A stretch of 64,000 bases of DNA from the NCBI RefSeq assembly GCF_000829415.1, contig NZ_AP014637.1, positions 5,163,001-5,227,000 on the forward strand, in the 5' to 3' direction. Below are positions 16,995 to 25,308 of the stretch, piece by piece. Below the pieces are notes generated by a model. That model saw nothing but the letters and a program-made list of their open reading frames with translations. It ran no database searches and had not been told where the DNA came from. This stretch comes from Pseudomonas sp. StFLB209. Lineage in GTDB: Bacteria > Pseudomonadota > Gammaproteobacteria > Pseudomonadales > Pseudomonadaceae. The first letter of the stretch is position 1. Every line of letters begins with the position of its first letter. Both the position numbers and the translations under genes were made by a program.

Positions 16995-18017
16995 TCAAGC
17001 GTCAGCCAACTCCAGTACCGCACGGCCACCAATCGGACAGCCATCCATATAACGGTGCGCCTGGGCCACCTGCTCGAACGGGAATGGACGGACCGCCAGC
17101 GGTGTCAGCACACCATCGGCCGTCAACTGGTTGATATCACGCAGCGCACGCTGCAGCGCCTCATTATCCGGATCGATGCCCAGTGCCGGCTTGCCAGTGA
17201 AGTTGCCCAGGCAATGCAGATAGAACTGGATGTTCTTCTGGAACGCCGCACACGCGGGGAATGGCGTCTGGTTGCCGCCCTGCAGCCCATAAAGAATCAG
17301 GCTGCCGCGTGGCGCGAGGACATCGCCCATGATCGACATCTGCGGGCCGCCCATGCCGTCGAACACCACATTGACACCTTTATTGTCGGTGTACTTGTTG
17401 ACCGCCATGAGCAAGTCCTGCTCTTCGGTGACCACCACCTTGTCGGCACCCAGCGCCAGCAGATACTCGCGAGCATCTTCGGTCTTGGTCGCGGCAATCA
17501 CCCTGGCACCGAGGGCTTTGCCCAATTGCACGAAGCACGGCCCGGCACAGTGGCTGGCATCGGTGACCAGTACGGTCTGACCCGGCTTGATACGCGCCAG
17601 ATCCACATAGGCAAAATAGGCAATCAGCAGAGGCGTGTAGTGCACGCTGGCCTGCACCGGGGTCAGCACATCGGGATACCGGACCAGCGCCGAGCGCGGC
17701 AGGACAATCACCTCGCCATACACTGGATGCTGATTAGGGTCGGCGGATGGAAAGCTTGCCACCGCATCGCCCAGCGCGAGGTCTTCAACCCCTTCACCGA
17801 GGGCAGTGACCACACCGGCCATTTCCTGGCCGATCCCGGCCGGTAGCCGCGCCGGAGTACACGCCAGATTCTGCCGCCAGAGAACGTCGTACCAGCTAAT
17901 GCCGATGGCCTGGACACGCACCTGCACTTCACCGGGCGCAGGCAACGGGTCCGGGTGCTCTTCAATCTTGAGCACCTCGGCCGGGCCGAACTGGTTGAAA
18001 CGGATCGTGCGGGACAT
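16995..18017 (-). CDS. MDR-family quinone/enoyl oxidoreductase (zinc-free)
   Basis: 340 residues from ATG 18017, chosen for the GAGG six bases upstream; a longer frame to 18053 lacks a site. The N-terminal GroES-like half (PAPGEVQVRVQAIGISWYDV) lacks the catalytic Cys/His pair and the four-Cys zinc lobe of alcohol dehydrogenases, so it resembles NADPH:quinone reductases. The nucleotide fold follows (VLVTDASHCAGPCFVQLGKA). Divergent from a LysR gene, which probably regulates it. Confidence 0.82.
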   Translation of the reverse strand: MSRTIRFNQFGPAEVLKIEEHPDPLPAPGEVQVRVQAIGISWYDVLWRQNLACTPARLPAGIGQEMAGVVTALGEGVEDLALGDAVASFPSADPNQHPVYGEVIVLPRSALVRYPDVLTPVQASVHYTPLLIAYFAYVDLARIKPGQTVLVTDASHCAGPCFVQLGKALGARVIAATKTEDAREYLLALGADKVVVTEEQDLLMAVNKYTDNKGVNVVFDGMGGPQMSIMGDVLAPRGSLILYGLQGGNQTPFPACAAFQKNIQFYLHCLGNFTGKPALGIDPDNEALQRALRDINQLTADGVLTPLAVRPFPFEQVAQAHRYMDGCPIGGRAVLELADA

Positions 18018-18333
18018 TGAGAACCTCGCCTTATGAACCTGAATGCCCTGCACTTTATCCGGGCTTTTCCGGCAGGACCAGTCAGTGGCTATTAATAGTC
18101 GACATGCCTGTCATTGATTCGTCATTGGACCGCATGATGCAGCGGATGACTCAAAGGCGGTCATTGTGGCATCCAAATGCCACATTGCAACCGCCTGCAC
18201 AGTTGATTCTTGCCACACCGACAATAATCCAAGGCTTACCTGATGATGGCTTTTACCCTTACTATGCGCACCACAGCATGTTTGCCCGACGCCCCGCACC
18301 GGGTACATCGACCACCGTTCCGAGCCCCCACGT
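18018..18333. other. Divergent promoter region between MDR and lysR genes
   Basis: 316 bases carrying promoters for both genes and one clear 20-bp palindrome (listed separately). Nothing else is recognisable. Confidence 0.5.
18165..18184. promoter_or_regulatory. Palindromic operator candidate for the LysR regulator
   Basis: TGTGGCATCCAAATGCCACA has perfect 8-bp arms and a 4-base spacer, midway between the divergent MDR and lysR genes. LysR proteins bind such interrupted palindromes. Confidence 0.5.
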
Positions 18334-19248
18334 ATGAACCGCAACGACCTGCGCCGCGTCGACCTCAACCTGCTGATTGTCTTCGAAACCCTGATGCACG
18401 AACGCAGCGTGACCCGCGCCGCGGAAAAACTGTTTCTCGGTCAACCGGCGATCAGCGCCGCCTTGTCGCGTCTGCGCGGGCTGTTCGACGACCCGCTGTT
18501 CGTCCGCACCGGGCGCAGCATGGAGCCCACCGCCAGGGCCTCGGAAATCTTCGCCCTGCTGTCACCGGCCCTGGACTCCATCTCAACCGCGGTCAGCCGC
18601 GCTTCGGAATTCGACCCGGCCACCAGCAACGCGGTGTTCCGGATCGGCTTGTCCGATGAAGTGGAGTTCGCCCTGCTGCCGTCACTGCTCAAGCGCCTGC
18701 GCTCCGAGGCGCCCGGCATCGTGCTGGTGATCCGGCGGGTCAACTACTTGTTGATGCCGGCATTGCTGGCTTCCGGGGAAATATCTGTCGGGGTCAGCTA
18801 CACCAGCGACCTGCCGGCCAACGCCAAACGCAAAATCCTGCGCAAAAGCCGCCCGCAACTGCTGCGCGCCGACTCCGTGCCTGGCCCGCTAAGCCTGGAC
18901 GACTTCTGCGCCCGACCGCACGCTCTGGTATCGATCGCCGGCGACCTGACCGGTTTTATTGACGAGCACCTGGAAAAATTGGGCCGCAAACGCCATGTGG
19001 TACTGGCCGTGCCACAGTTCAACGGACTGTCTACCCTGCTGGCCGGGACAGACATCATTGCCACCGTGCCGGATTATGCGGCCGAAGTGCTGACGGCCAG
19101 TGGCGGGGTCCGGGCCGAGGATCTGCCGCTGGAGTGCCAGACCTTTGAACTGCACATGGCCTGGCGCGGCGCGCAGGATAATGATCCGGCGGAGAGATGG
19201 TTGAGGTCGCGGATTCAGATGTTTTTCGGGGATCCGGATAGTCTTTAG
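18334..19248 (+). CDS. LysR-family transcriptional regulator
   Basis: 304 residues with the N-terminal winged helix (DLNLLIVFETLMHERSVTRA...GQPAISAALSRLRGLFDDPL) and a type-2 periplasmic-binding effector domain. The closest style is the NodD/PcpR-like group with a long N-terminal arm. It is divergent from the MDR gene at 16995. Its last codons (MFFGDPDSL and stop) are duplicated at 30429-30458, so I read this gene as the target of the island that follows; the terminal codons here may be element-derived. Confidence 0.88.
   Translation: MNRNDLRRVDLNLLIVFETLMHERSVTRAAEKLFLGQPAISAALSRLRGLFDDPLFVRTGRSMEPTARASEIFALLSPALDSISTAVSRASEFDPATSNAVFRIGLSDEVEFALLPSLLKRLRSEAPGIVLVIRRVNYLLMPALLASGEISVGVSYTSDLPANAKRKILRKSRPQLLRADSVPGPLSLDDFCARPHALVSIAGDLTGFIDEHLEKLGRKRHVVLAVPQFNGLSTLLAGTDIIATVPDYAAEVLTASGGVRAEDLPLECQTFELHMAWRGAQDNDPAERWLRSRIQMFFGDPDSL
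19219..19248 (+). repeat. Left direct repeat (att-like), end of lysR
   Basis: Encodes MFFGDPDSL and stop. It aligns with 30429-30458 without gaps; the only codon differences are TTC/TTT, CCG/CCA and CTT/CTC plus the stop codon, all silent. Confidence 0.75.
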
Positions 19249-19594
19249 GCGTCGTAACGCAGGCTGTTTAGCTGATCATTTCTGCCTTTCCACAAACCAT
19301 GGAGATCCATTCACTTCCAGTGGATTGCTACATTGGGGGCACATGTGAGGGCATGCTTGGGATGGTTTGAAAAGGATGCCCCCAGCCTGAGGCCAAGCAA
19401 GCTATTGATGAGGATGGGTGGACTGAGGGAGATATGAACCCTCGGCCCTACCCCGTATCAATGGCCGAGCCGTAGTGAGCGCACCACCCACCATGCTAGA
19501 CAAATGCGTGCAAATGTAAAAAATTATGATGGCACAATGCCTCGGAAACCGGCAATATCCACACGTTCCCAACGGATTTGAAGGAGCGCTTCCG
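19249..19594. other. Non-coding left end of the island
   Basis: 346 bases between lysR and hxsD. It contains CATTGGGGGCACATG (possible arm-type site) at 19331 and an inverted repeat CTCGGCC/GGCCGAG (19441-19447 and 19463-19469) inside a stretch that on the minus strand has a T-arm-like GGGTTCATATC. I could not fold it into a tRNA. The hxs promoter should lie before 19580. Confidence 0.5.
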
Positions 19595-19894
19595 ATGACA
19601 TGGCCAGTCACGCTGAAACTCGACAGCGCAGCCTACCCGCTCAGCGTGGTGCAACGCGCCGCTTATTCCCTGGCCAACACTGTCGCGATCCAGGTCGGTA
19701 TTGAAACCAATCAGATAAGCCTCACGGCCCACCCCGCTGAAGCAAGGCTAACGCTTTCCCCGGAGCAGGCTCACTCGCTGATCCTCCAGCATCTGAACGA
19801 CTTCGCCCTACGCGACCATATCAACCGCGAAACAGCAGGGTTGCGCGAAGTCCTGGCCCGAGCCGCGCTCGCTGGATGTGGGGTTTCGCAGTGA
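19595..19894 (+). CDS. hxsD: HxsD, His-Xaa-Ser system protein
   Basis: 99 residues from ATG 19595, which has GGAG 8 bases upstream; the longer frame to 19526 is unsupported. Small soluble protein (LKLDSAAYPLSVVQRAAYSL...) with an alternating-hydrophobic N-terminus and a helical C-terminus, matching the small HxsD partner of His-Xaa-Ser systems. The role is unknown; it may present the HxsA substrate to the radical-SAM enzymes. Its stop overlaps the GTG of hxsB (GTGA), indicating translational coupling. Confidence 0.8.
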   Translation: MTWPVTLKLDSAAYPLSVVQRAAYSLANTVAIQVGIETNQISLTAHPAEARLTLSPEQAHSLILQHLNDFALRDHINRETAGLREVLARAALAGCGVSQ

Positions 19895-21378
19895 CACTGA
19901 TAGCGACAGACGCCAAGCACTACCGCTTGCTGCCTTTTCGATTCATGCGCATGAACACGGGACATGACCGTGACATCCTACTCACCTCTGATACCGGTGA
20001 GTACATGCACGTGAACGACGCGCAATTACGAGCCCTCAGCTACTTCGACGTTCAAGCAAGTACGCCTTTTTACAAGGACCTGCTGGCCCGCCACTTCATC
20101 TACGAACCAGGCCAACACGACCCGTTCCCGGAAATGGCTGCGCAGTATCGCAGCCGCAAGGACTTCCTCTTCCAGGGCCCAGCACTGCACTTGTTCGTAG
20201 TTACATTGCGCTGCAACCACACCTGCCAATACTGCCAGGTGTCGCGGGCTCCTCTGGGAGGATCCGGCCACGACCTGTCGGAAGAGGATGCACAGGCGGC
20301 GATCGATCGCCTGTTCGAATCGAACGCTCCCGCCCTGACTGTGGAGTTTCAGGGTGGCGAGCCGCTTCTGGCCTTCGAGCGCGTCCGCCAGATTGTCGAA
20401 TGGATCGTTGAACGGAACGTGGTCGAACAACGGGATATTCAGTTCGTCATCACCACCACGCTGCACCACCTGACGGAGGAAATACTCGACTTCGCAGAAC
20501 AAAATCACATCCAGTTTTCGACCTCGCTCGATGGGCCGGCGCCCTTGCACAATGCGAACCGCCCTACCCCGTCACGAGACTCCTACGAACGCACTGTAAA
20601 AGGCATCCAATGGGTCCGTGAGCGCCTTGGCCATGATGCAGTTTCCGCGTTGACCACGCTGACTTCAAGAAGCCTCGAACAACCTGAAGCAATCATCGAT
20701 GAGTATGTAAGCCAGTGCTTCTCCAGCATCTCGCTTCGGCCTCTGAGCCCTTATGGATTTGCCACCAAGAGTGTCCATCGACTTGATTACCCTATTGAGC
20801 GATACCTGGCCTTCTACAAGAAGGCACTGGCCTACTTGCTGCATATCAACCAACAGGGCGTTTACCTCTCAGAGAGTTATACGAGCTTGTTGCTGAAGAA
20901 TATTCTGACACCCTTCTCCTCCGGCTATGTAGACCTGCGCTCCCCCGCTGGCGCAGGCACTGCGGCGCTGGTCTACAACTATGACGGTTACGTCTATCCC
21001 TCGGACGAAGCCCGAATGTTGCTGGAGATGGGTGAAGACGGCTTGAGGCTCGGCACCGTGCAGCAACCCTTGTCTGAATTACTCGCATCGCCCGTTATGA
21101 ATGCGTTGCTCGCCAGTGGTGTAGCAGAAGCGCTGCCGGGCTGCTCCGACTGCGCACTTGTTCCGTACTGTGGTGCTGACCCCGTCGAACACTATGCCCG
21201 CCAAGCTGACCCGATCGGACACCGAGTGTTCAGCAGCTTCTGCAAGAAGAACATGGGGCTGCTGAAGCATCTTTTCGGCCTGCTTTGCGATGGTGACGAC
21301 AACGTGCAGAGAGTGCTGTTGTCTTGGTTGAACAGGCGCTCTTACAACGATGTCCCGCTCCCGGGTTACAGGGGCTGA
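19891..21378 (+). CDS. hxsB: HxsB, radical SAM maturase of His-Xaa-Ser system
   Basis: 495 residues from the GTG that overlaps the hxsD stop; ATG 19876 would add five residues but has no site. The radical-SAM cluster motif CNHTCQYC is at 108-115, followed by VEFQGGEPLL. The C-terminal region has Cys in CSDCALVPYCG and a later FCKKN, a SPASM-like auxiliary cluster pattern seen in peptide maturases. The N-terminal LLPFRFMRMN is typical of HxsB. It presumably modifies the HxsA repeat region together with HxsC. Confidence 0.9.
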   Translation: MTLIATDAKHYRLLPFRFMRMNTGHDRDILLTSDTGEYMHVNDAQLRALSYFDVQASTPFYKDLLARHFIYEPGQHDPFPEMAAQYRSRKDFLFQGPALHLFVVTLRCNHTCQYCQVSRAPLGGSGHDLSEEDAQAAIDRLFESNAPALTVEFQGGEPLLAFERVRQIVEWIVERNVVEQRDIQFVITTTLHHLTEEILDFAEQNHIQFSTSLDGPAPLHNANRPTPSRDSYERTVKGIQWVRERLGHDAVSALTTLTSRSLEQPEAIIDEYVSQCFSSISLRPLSPYGFATKSVHRLDYPIERYLAFYKKALAYLLHINQQGVYLSESYTSLLLKNILTPFSSGYVDLRSPAGAGTAALVYNYDGYVYPSDEARMLLEMGEDGLRLGTVQQPLSELLASPVMNALLASGVAEALPGCSDCALVPYCGADPVEHYARQADPIGHRVFSSFCKKNMGLLKHLFGLLCDGDDNVQRVLLSWLNRRSYNDVPLPGYRG

Positions 21379-22613
21379 TGGCGATGCTGCGCAAAGATAC
21401 CCACTTTGAAATCCATCACCTGAATGAGCCGAAATTGCTCAAGGTCATCACTCTGGATGAGTTCATCGAACAAGGCTTGGTTGTTTGTGCCGGAAGCGCT
21501 GAGTTCGGTGACCTGCTGCTTTGGCTGCCAAACGAAGAACGGCTACGGAGCCCGCATCTGCTCTCATTACCAGTGGGAGGATTCCTGATCCCGGAGCCAG
21601 TGATCGGCGACTTCGACAGCGCGCGGCCATACCTGCACACCCCCAAAGATGCGGATGTCGTGCAGCCCGGCGATGTCATTGCCATCACACCAGGCAGCAC
21701 GTTGGTGCGAGTGCTCTATCGACGAGGCTCAGACAGCAACCTGCTGTTCATGACCGATCGTTGCAACAGCCTCTGCCTGATGTGCTCGCAGCCGCCCAAA
21801 GATATCGATGACCGTTGGCACATCGAGGAGAACCTACGGCTGATCGACCTGATGGACTCGGGCGAGGAAAATCTGGGAATCAGCGGCGGAGAACCAACAC
21901 TTTATCGCGACGGCCTGCTTGAAATCCTGGCCAAGTGCAAAGCCGTTTTGCCACAGAAATCCATTCATGTACTCAGCAACGGGCGTCTGTTCCAAGACCC
22001 GAGCTGGATCGCAGCGCTCTCTGCCATCAGCCACCCTCAGTTGAGCTGGGGCATCCCCCTGTATGCCGACAATGCCGAAGACCATGACCATGTCGTGCAG
22101 GCTCCAGGCGCGTTCAGCGAAACCCTGCAAGGTCTTTACAACCTGGCGCGCGCCAACCAGATCATCGAGATACGCGTGGTACTCAATCGCCTGACCACGC
22201 CACGCTTGCCCGAGCTCGCCCACTACGTGTTCAGGAACCTGCCCTTCGTGCGGCATGTTGCGCTGATGGGTATCGAAAGCACCGGCCTGGCCAGGAAAAA
22301 CTACGAAGAACTGTGGATTGACCCGCTGGACTATCAAGAGTCGTTGAGCCAAGCCGTGTATTTCCTGTTCAACCGCGGAGTGCCGGTTTCGATCTACAAC
22401 TTGCCCCTGTGCCTGATCCCGGCCCACCTCTCGCGTTTCGCCCGCCAGAGCATCTCGGACTGGAAGAATCTGTTCATCGATACCTGCCAGCAATGTGCTG
22501 CCGTCAAACATTGCTCTGGCTTCTTCAAATCCCACACCGACCGCTGGCAGAGCCGCGGCGTACAACTACTATCGACCGAGGCCTTTAGCGCCTATGCAAG
22601 GAGTGCACAGTGA
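21378..22613 (+). CDS. hxsC: HxsC, second radical SAM protein of His-Xaa-Ser system
   Basis: 411 residues from the ATG in TGATG, overlapping the hxsB stop by one base. CNSLCLMCSQPP at 129-136 is the radical-SAM motif, followed by GISGGEPTLY. A C-terminal CQQCAAVKHCSGFF suggests extra cluster ligation. HxsB and HxsC always occur together in this system, which is unusual in having two radical-SAM enzymes for one predicted substrate. The stop overlaps the GTG start of hxsA. Confidence 0.9.
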   Translation: MAMLRKDTHFEIHHLNEPKLLKVITLDEFIEQGLVVCAGSAEFGDLLLWLPNEERLRSPHLLSLPVGGFLIPEPVIGDFDSARPYLHTPKDADVVQPGDVIAITPGSTLVRVLYRRGSDSNLLFMTDRCNSLCLMCSQPPKDIDDRWHIEENLRLIDLMDSGEENLGISGGEPTLYRDGLLEILAKCKAVLPQKSIHVLSNGRLFQDPSWIAALSAISHPQLSWGIPLYADNAEDHDHVVQAPGAFSETLQGLYNLARANQIIEIRVVLNRLTTPRLPELAHYVFRNLPFVRHVALMGIESTGLARKNYEELWIDPLDYQESLSQAVYFLFNRGVPVSIYNLPLCLIPAHLSRFARQSISDWKNLFIDTCQQCAAVKHCSGFFKSHTDRWQSRGVQLLSTEAFSAYARSAQ

Positions 22614-23218
22614 AATTGCTCGACCGCTGGAAAGTCCTGATCAGTGGGATCAGCCTGCTGCCAATAGCAGGTACCACCCTGGCACAATCGGGCCATCTGC
22701 CACTCGCCGATGCAAACTGGCAACCCAACGACAAGCTACAGCCTCCGGTATTTGCCGATACGCTCAATGCGCCAAACACCGTCAACATCTATGCGGCGCA
22801 TCGCTCGCACAGTTCTCACCGGTCCCACAGCTCGCACAGTTCTCACTACAGCGGCTCAGGTGGCTATAGCGCACCTCGCTACTACAGCCCACCCGCTACT
22901 AGTACCCGAGGCTACAGCGCGCCGAGTGCTTCGAGCAGCCCTCCAAGCAGCAACAGCATTTATCAGTCGTCTGGCACTACCAGCGGGATAAGTTCGAGCA
23001 CTTCTAAGAGTCGCGCGACCAATGAGCAGAAAAGCAATCTGGTCACCCGTGTGCAGACCGCGCTTATGGTGCGCCAGTATTACCAAGGCTCCATTGATGG
23101 GGTGATGGGCAAAGCAACACGTGGGGCGTTAATGGCCTTTCAGATGGACAGTGGGCTGACCGTGAATGGCCGGATGGATACACCATCGCTGAATGCGTTG
23201 GGTATCAAGATTCCATAA
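22610..23218 (+). CDS. hxsA: HxsA, His-Xaa-Ser repeat protein with peptidoglycan-binding domain
   Basis: 202 residues, GTG start overlapping the hxsC stop, with AAGGAG upstream. A signal peptide (about 1-25, LLPIAGTTLA) is followed by six tandem His-X-Ser triplets at 64-81 (HRS HSS HRS HSS HSS HYS), a Ser/Gly/Tyr-rich linker, and a C-terminal peptidoglycan-binding_1-like domain (about 140-202, VQTALMVRQYYQGSIDGVMG...). This is the presumed substrate of HxsB/HxsC: an exported, cell-wall-bound protein carrying radical-SAM-modified repeats. The chemistry and purpose are not established. Confidence 0.9.
   Translation: MKLLDRWKVLISGISLLPIAGTTLAQSGHLPLADANWQPNDKLQPPVFADTLNAPNTVNIYAAHRSHSSHRSHSSHSSHYSGSGGYSAPRYYSPPATSTRGYSAPSASSSPPSSNSIYQSSGTTSGISSSTSKSRATNEQKSNLVTRVQTALMVRQYYQGSIDGVMGKATRGALMAFQMDSGLTVNGRMDTPSLNALGIKIP
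22799..22852 (+). repeat. Six tandem His-Xaa-Ser codon triplets in hxsA
   Basis: Eighteen codons encode six H-x-S units. Synonymous Ser codons vary between units (TCG, TCT, TCC, AGC, AGT), so the amino-acid pattern and not the DNA is conserved. Confidence 0.9.
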
Positions 23219-23267
23219 GTCGATTCAGGTTAAAGCTCGCGCCCGTTCAGCAACGAAGGAACTATCC

Positions 23268-23681
23268 ATGCAGCACATCACTCAAGTCGACAACACTCTC
23301 TGGGCATTGATCAGCCGCCTGCAAGGCAAGGAACTGCAAACACCGTCGCGTAGCGCCCGTTTCCGTATCACGACCGTTGACGCAAATCGCGTTGTGATTG
23401 AGACCGGATCGAAAGACTCGCAGTTGGCGCTGACTCGAACAGCTTTCCAGCAAACGCTGGACTACCTCGCCGGTAACAATCATTTCGGCCAAGCACAAGC
23501 TGTGGAAATCAGCTCCAACCATACGTACGAAAACGCCGGTCCACTTTGCCAGGCGGCTCGTTACAGAGCAGAAGGCAAGCCGGGCCGTACCAACATCACC
23601 TACATTCTGCCGATTCTGGAGCAGTGCCAGGCAGTCGGCATCCGGTCAACCACCCCAAACAGCACTTGGCTGCTGCCCTGA
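23268..23681 (+). CDS. Hypothetical protein downstream of hxsA
   Basis: 137 residues from ATG 23268 with AAGGA 7 bases upstream; the longer frame to 23193 runs into hxsA. Soluble, no signal peptide; MQHITQVDNTLWALISRLQG then a beta-rich stretch FRITTVDANRVVIETGS and a C-terminal NITYILPILEQCQAVGI. I do not recognise the family; the layout recalls small DNA- or nucleic-acid-associated accessory proteins, but that is weak. It follows hxsA by 49 bases on the same strand. Confidence 0.65.
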   Translation: MQHITQVDNTLWALISRLQGKELQTPSRSARFRITTVDANRVVIETGSKDSQLALTRTAFQQTLDYLAGNNHFGQAQAVEISSNHTYENAGPLCQAARYRAEGKPGRTNITYILPILEQCQAVGIRSTTPNSTWLLP

Positions 23682-23713
23682 GCCGCTCCTGATATCTTTA
23701 CAAGGACGCCAAC

Positions 23714-24019
23714 ATGTACGCCAAAATGGACACCTTCCGCCCCAGCAGTGCCGCGTCGTTCGATCAACCCTGCAAGGTTACGATCGACATCGAGTTTATC
23801 ACCGTCTCCTATGACGACGCGGGGCAGACCTGGCAATACCGAGGCCAGGCAAAAGGCCCGGGGCATTACGAACTGCAAGCAGAAGGCTTCGACGGCAGAG
23901 CAACGCTGCACCGCTTTGAAGGCTCGAATGTGCTGGACGGCACTTGGGTCGAAGACGGAGTACGCGGGATGTGGCGAATTGTCTGCCAGCCGATTGATTC
24001 GCCATTCGTGCCCACATAA
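23714..24019 (+). CDS. Hypothetical protein
   Basis: 101 residues with AAGGA eight bases before the ATG. Predicted all-beta from alternating pattern (VTIDIEFITVSYDDAGQTWQ, then GHYELQAEGFDGRATLHRFE), ending in a TWVEDGVRGMWRI strand pair, like small lipocalin-type or immunity-type beta proteins. No known family recognised. It is 32 bases after the previous gene and probably co-transcribed. Confidence 0.65.
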   Translation: MYAKMDTFRPSSAASFDQPCKVTIDIEFITVSYDDAGQTWQYRGQAKGPGHYELQAEGFDGRATLHRFEGSNVLDGTWVEDGVRGMWRIVCQPIDSPFVPT

Positions 24020-24158
24020 ATAAGCTGAACTCGTGGTGGTTTGATGGGCCGCCACGGGGTCATCCACCTCAACTGGCAAAACAAGACGTACATCAAGGTG
24101 GCCAAGCATTGCTATCCGCATGGATTTTAGAAGCACTGAAAAAAGTTCAAGGATGAAA

Positions 24159-25103
24159 ATGATAGCTCTGAAAGCAAAACTGCTCACCAAATTCCTGCAA
24201 TATTCCGTATCCCAGCGGTTCTATCTCGCCTCGGTAGTTACGTACCTCATCACGATTGCAGCTTCCCTATACACGGGCACATCCGCGCTTACCATCGGGA
24301 CGACGGTCGCGGCTGCATTGATAATCTGCGGATTCATTGCCTGGTGCATCCCTTTCGCCCGCTGGCTCCATACAGCATGGGATAAGCCATTCACCAAAAC
24401 GCCCATCATCATTATGCATCTGCTTGCACTGCTGGTATCGACAGCATGCGCGCGTTTCGCGGTTGCCGAGACGTTAGGGCTGCCCCCTCAAAGTTTTGAT
24501 CTGACAGTCGGCTTTCTCGCGTTGCTGTTCTACATTCCATCGTGGCTGCTTGTGGTGGCAATACTCCTTGGTCTGACAGCAGTGCTGATCATGGTCATCG
24601 CGATGATCAGCCTGCCATTTGAAGCAGCCTGGCAACATATAACCCGCTTGGCCGCGCTCCTCGGCTTTCAAGCTAAATTCAAGCAATCGCGCAGTATGAT
24701 CATGTTCCATGGTGCAGGAGCACTGATCATTAGCGTGCTATTTGCCATGAGCTACGGCTACCTTACCGACAACTTCAATCCGGCCTTCAAGGCCGTGACC
24801 AAAGTCATTGCACTACGAAGTGATTTCCACAAGACCCCTAACTATCCCGACGTGCGGACTGGAGAATATGTGCATCCATTGGAGAATGGCTTTATCGCTT
24901 ACGCCCGCGAACTAGAAGACAAAAGTGTCATCATTGGCGTTCGTCTACAGCCTGCCGAGAATTATGATGTCGTCGTGTCAACTATTCCGCCTCTCAAGGT
25001 TGCAATAGCAACCATGGCAGAACACGTCAAGCAATCCCCAGCGCTGATTTGGCTGCTCAGTAACACTGCTTCAGAAACTAAGTCTGACTCGATGCTGCGT
25101 TAG
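24159..25103 (+). CDS. Multi-pass membrane protein, unknown function
   Basis: 314 residues from ATG 24159, with AAGGA five bases upstream; ATG 24153 or the frame start at 24120 are alternatives. About five hydrophobic helices occur in the first 220 residues (for example LIICGFIAWCIPFARWL and FLALLFYIPSWLLVVAILL), then a soluble C-terminal domain of about 90 residues with ENGFIAYARELEDKSVIIGV. No family recognised. Position in the island suggests an accessory or membrane-acting partner; not testable from sequence. Confidence 0.65.
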   Translation: MIALKAKLLTKFLQYSVSQRFYLASVVTYLITIAASLYTGTSALTIGTTVAAALIICGFIAWCIPFARWLHTAWDKPFTKTPIIIMHLLALLVSTACARFAVAETLGLPPQSFDLTVGFLALLFYIPSWLLVVAILLGLTAVLIMVIAMISLPFEAAWQHITRLAALLGFQAKFKQSRSMIMFHGAGALIISVLFAMSYGYLTDNFNPAFKAVTKVIALRSDFHKTPNYPDVRTGEYVHPLENGFIAYARELEDKSVIIGVRLQPAENYDVVVSTIPPLKVAIATMAEHVKQSPALIWLLSNTASETKSDSMLR

Positions 25104-25308
25104 GCCTGGTTGCCGAGCCAGCAGGACAGCAGCTTGAGACATCAGTGGATGAGTCAAGGCGCATCAGTTGCTCTCCACCGATCCATTTCTTACAGGGGCA
25201 TAGAAGAGCTTAAGCGACGGAATCTGCATCTTCCAGCCCTGAATCTCCAAAACCCAAAAAACCGCCAATACAGATAAACGGCTTCAAAAAGACAGTGGAG
25301 GAAAGGCT

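Noticed and set aside
19427..19505. A tRNA gene at the left end of the island
   Set aside because: The T-loop-like stretch has two extra bases before the stem closes and no anticodon stem can be formed, so I do not annotate a tRNA.
22799..22852. His-Xaa-Ser repeats as a CRISPR or minisatellite
   Set aside because: The repetition is at the protein level only; Ser codons vary and units are 9 bases.
24020..24158. Minus-strand 79-aa frame (23866-24105) as a gene
   Set aside because: It lies antisense over the 101-aa gene and has no support from a ribosome site or domain.
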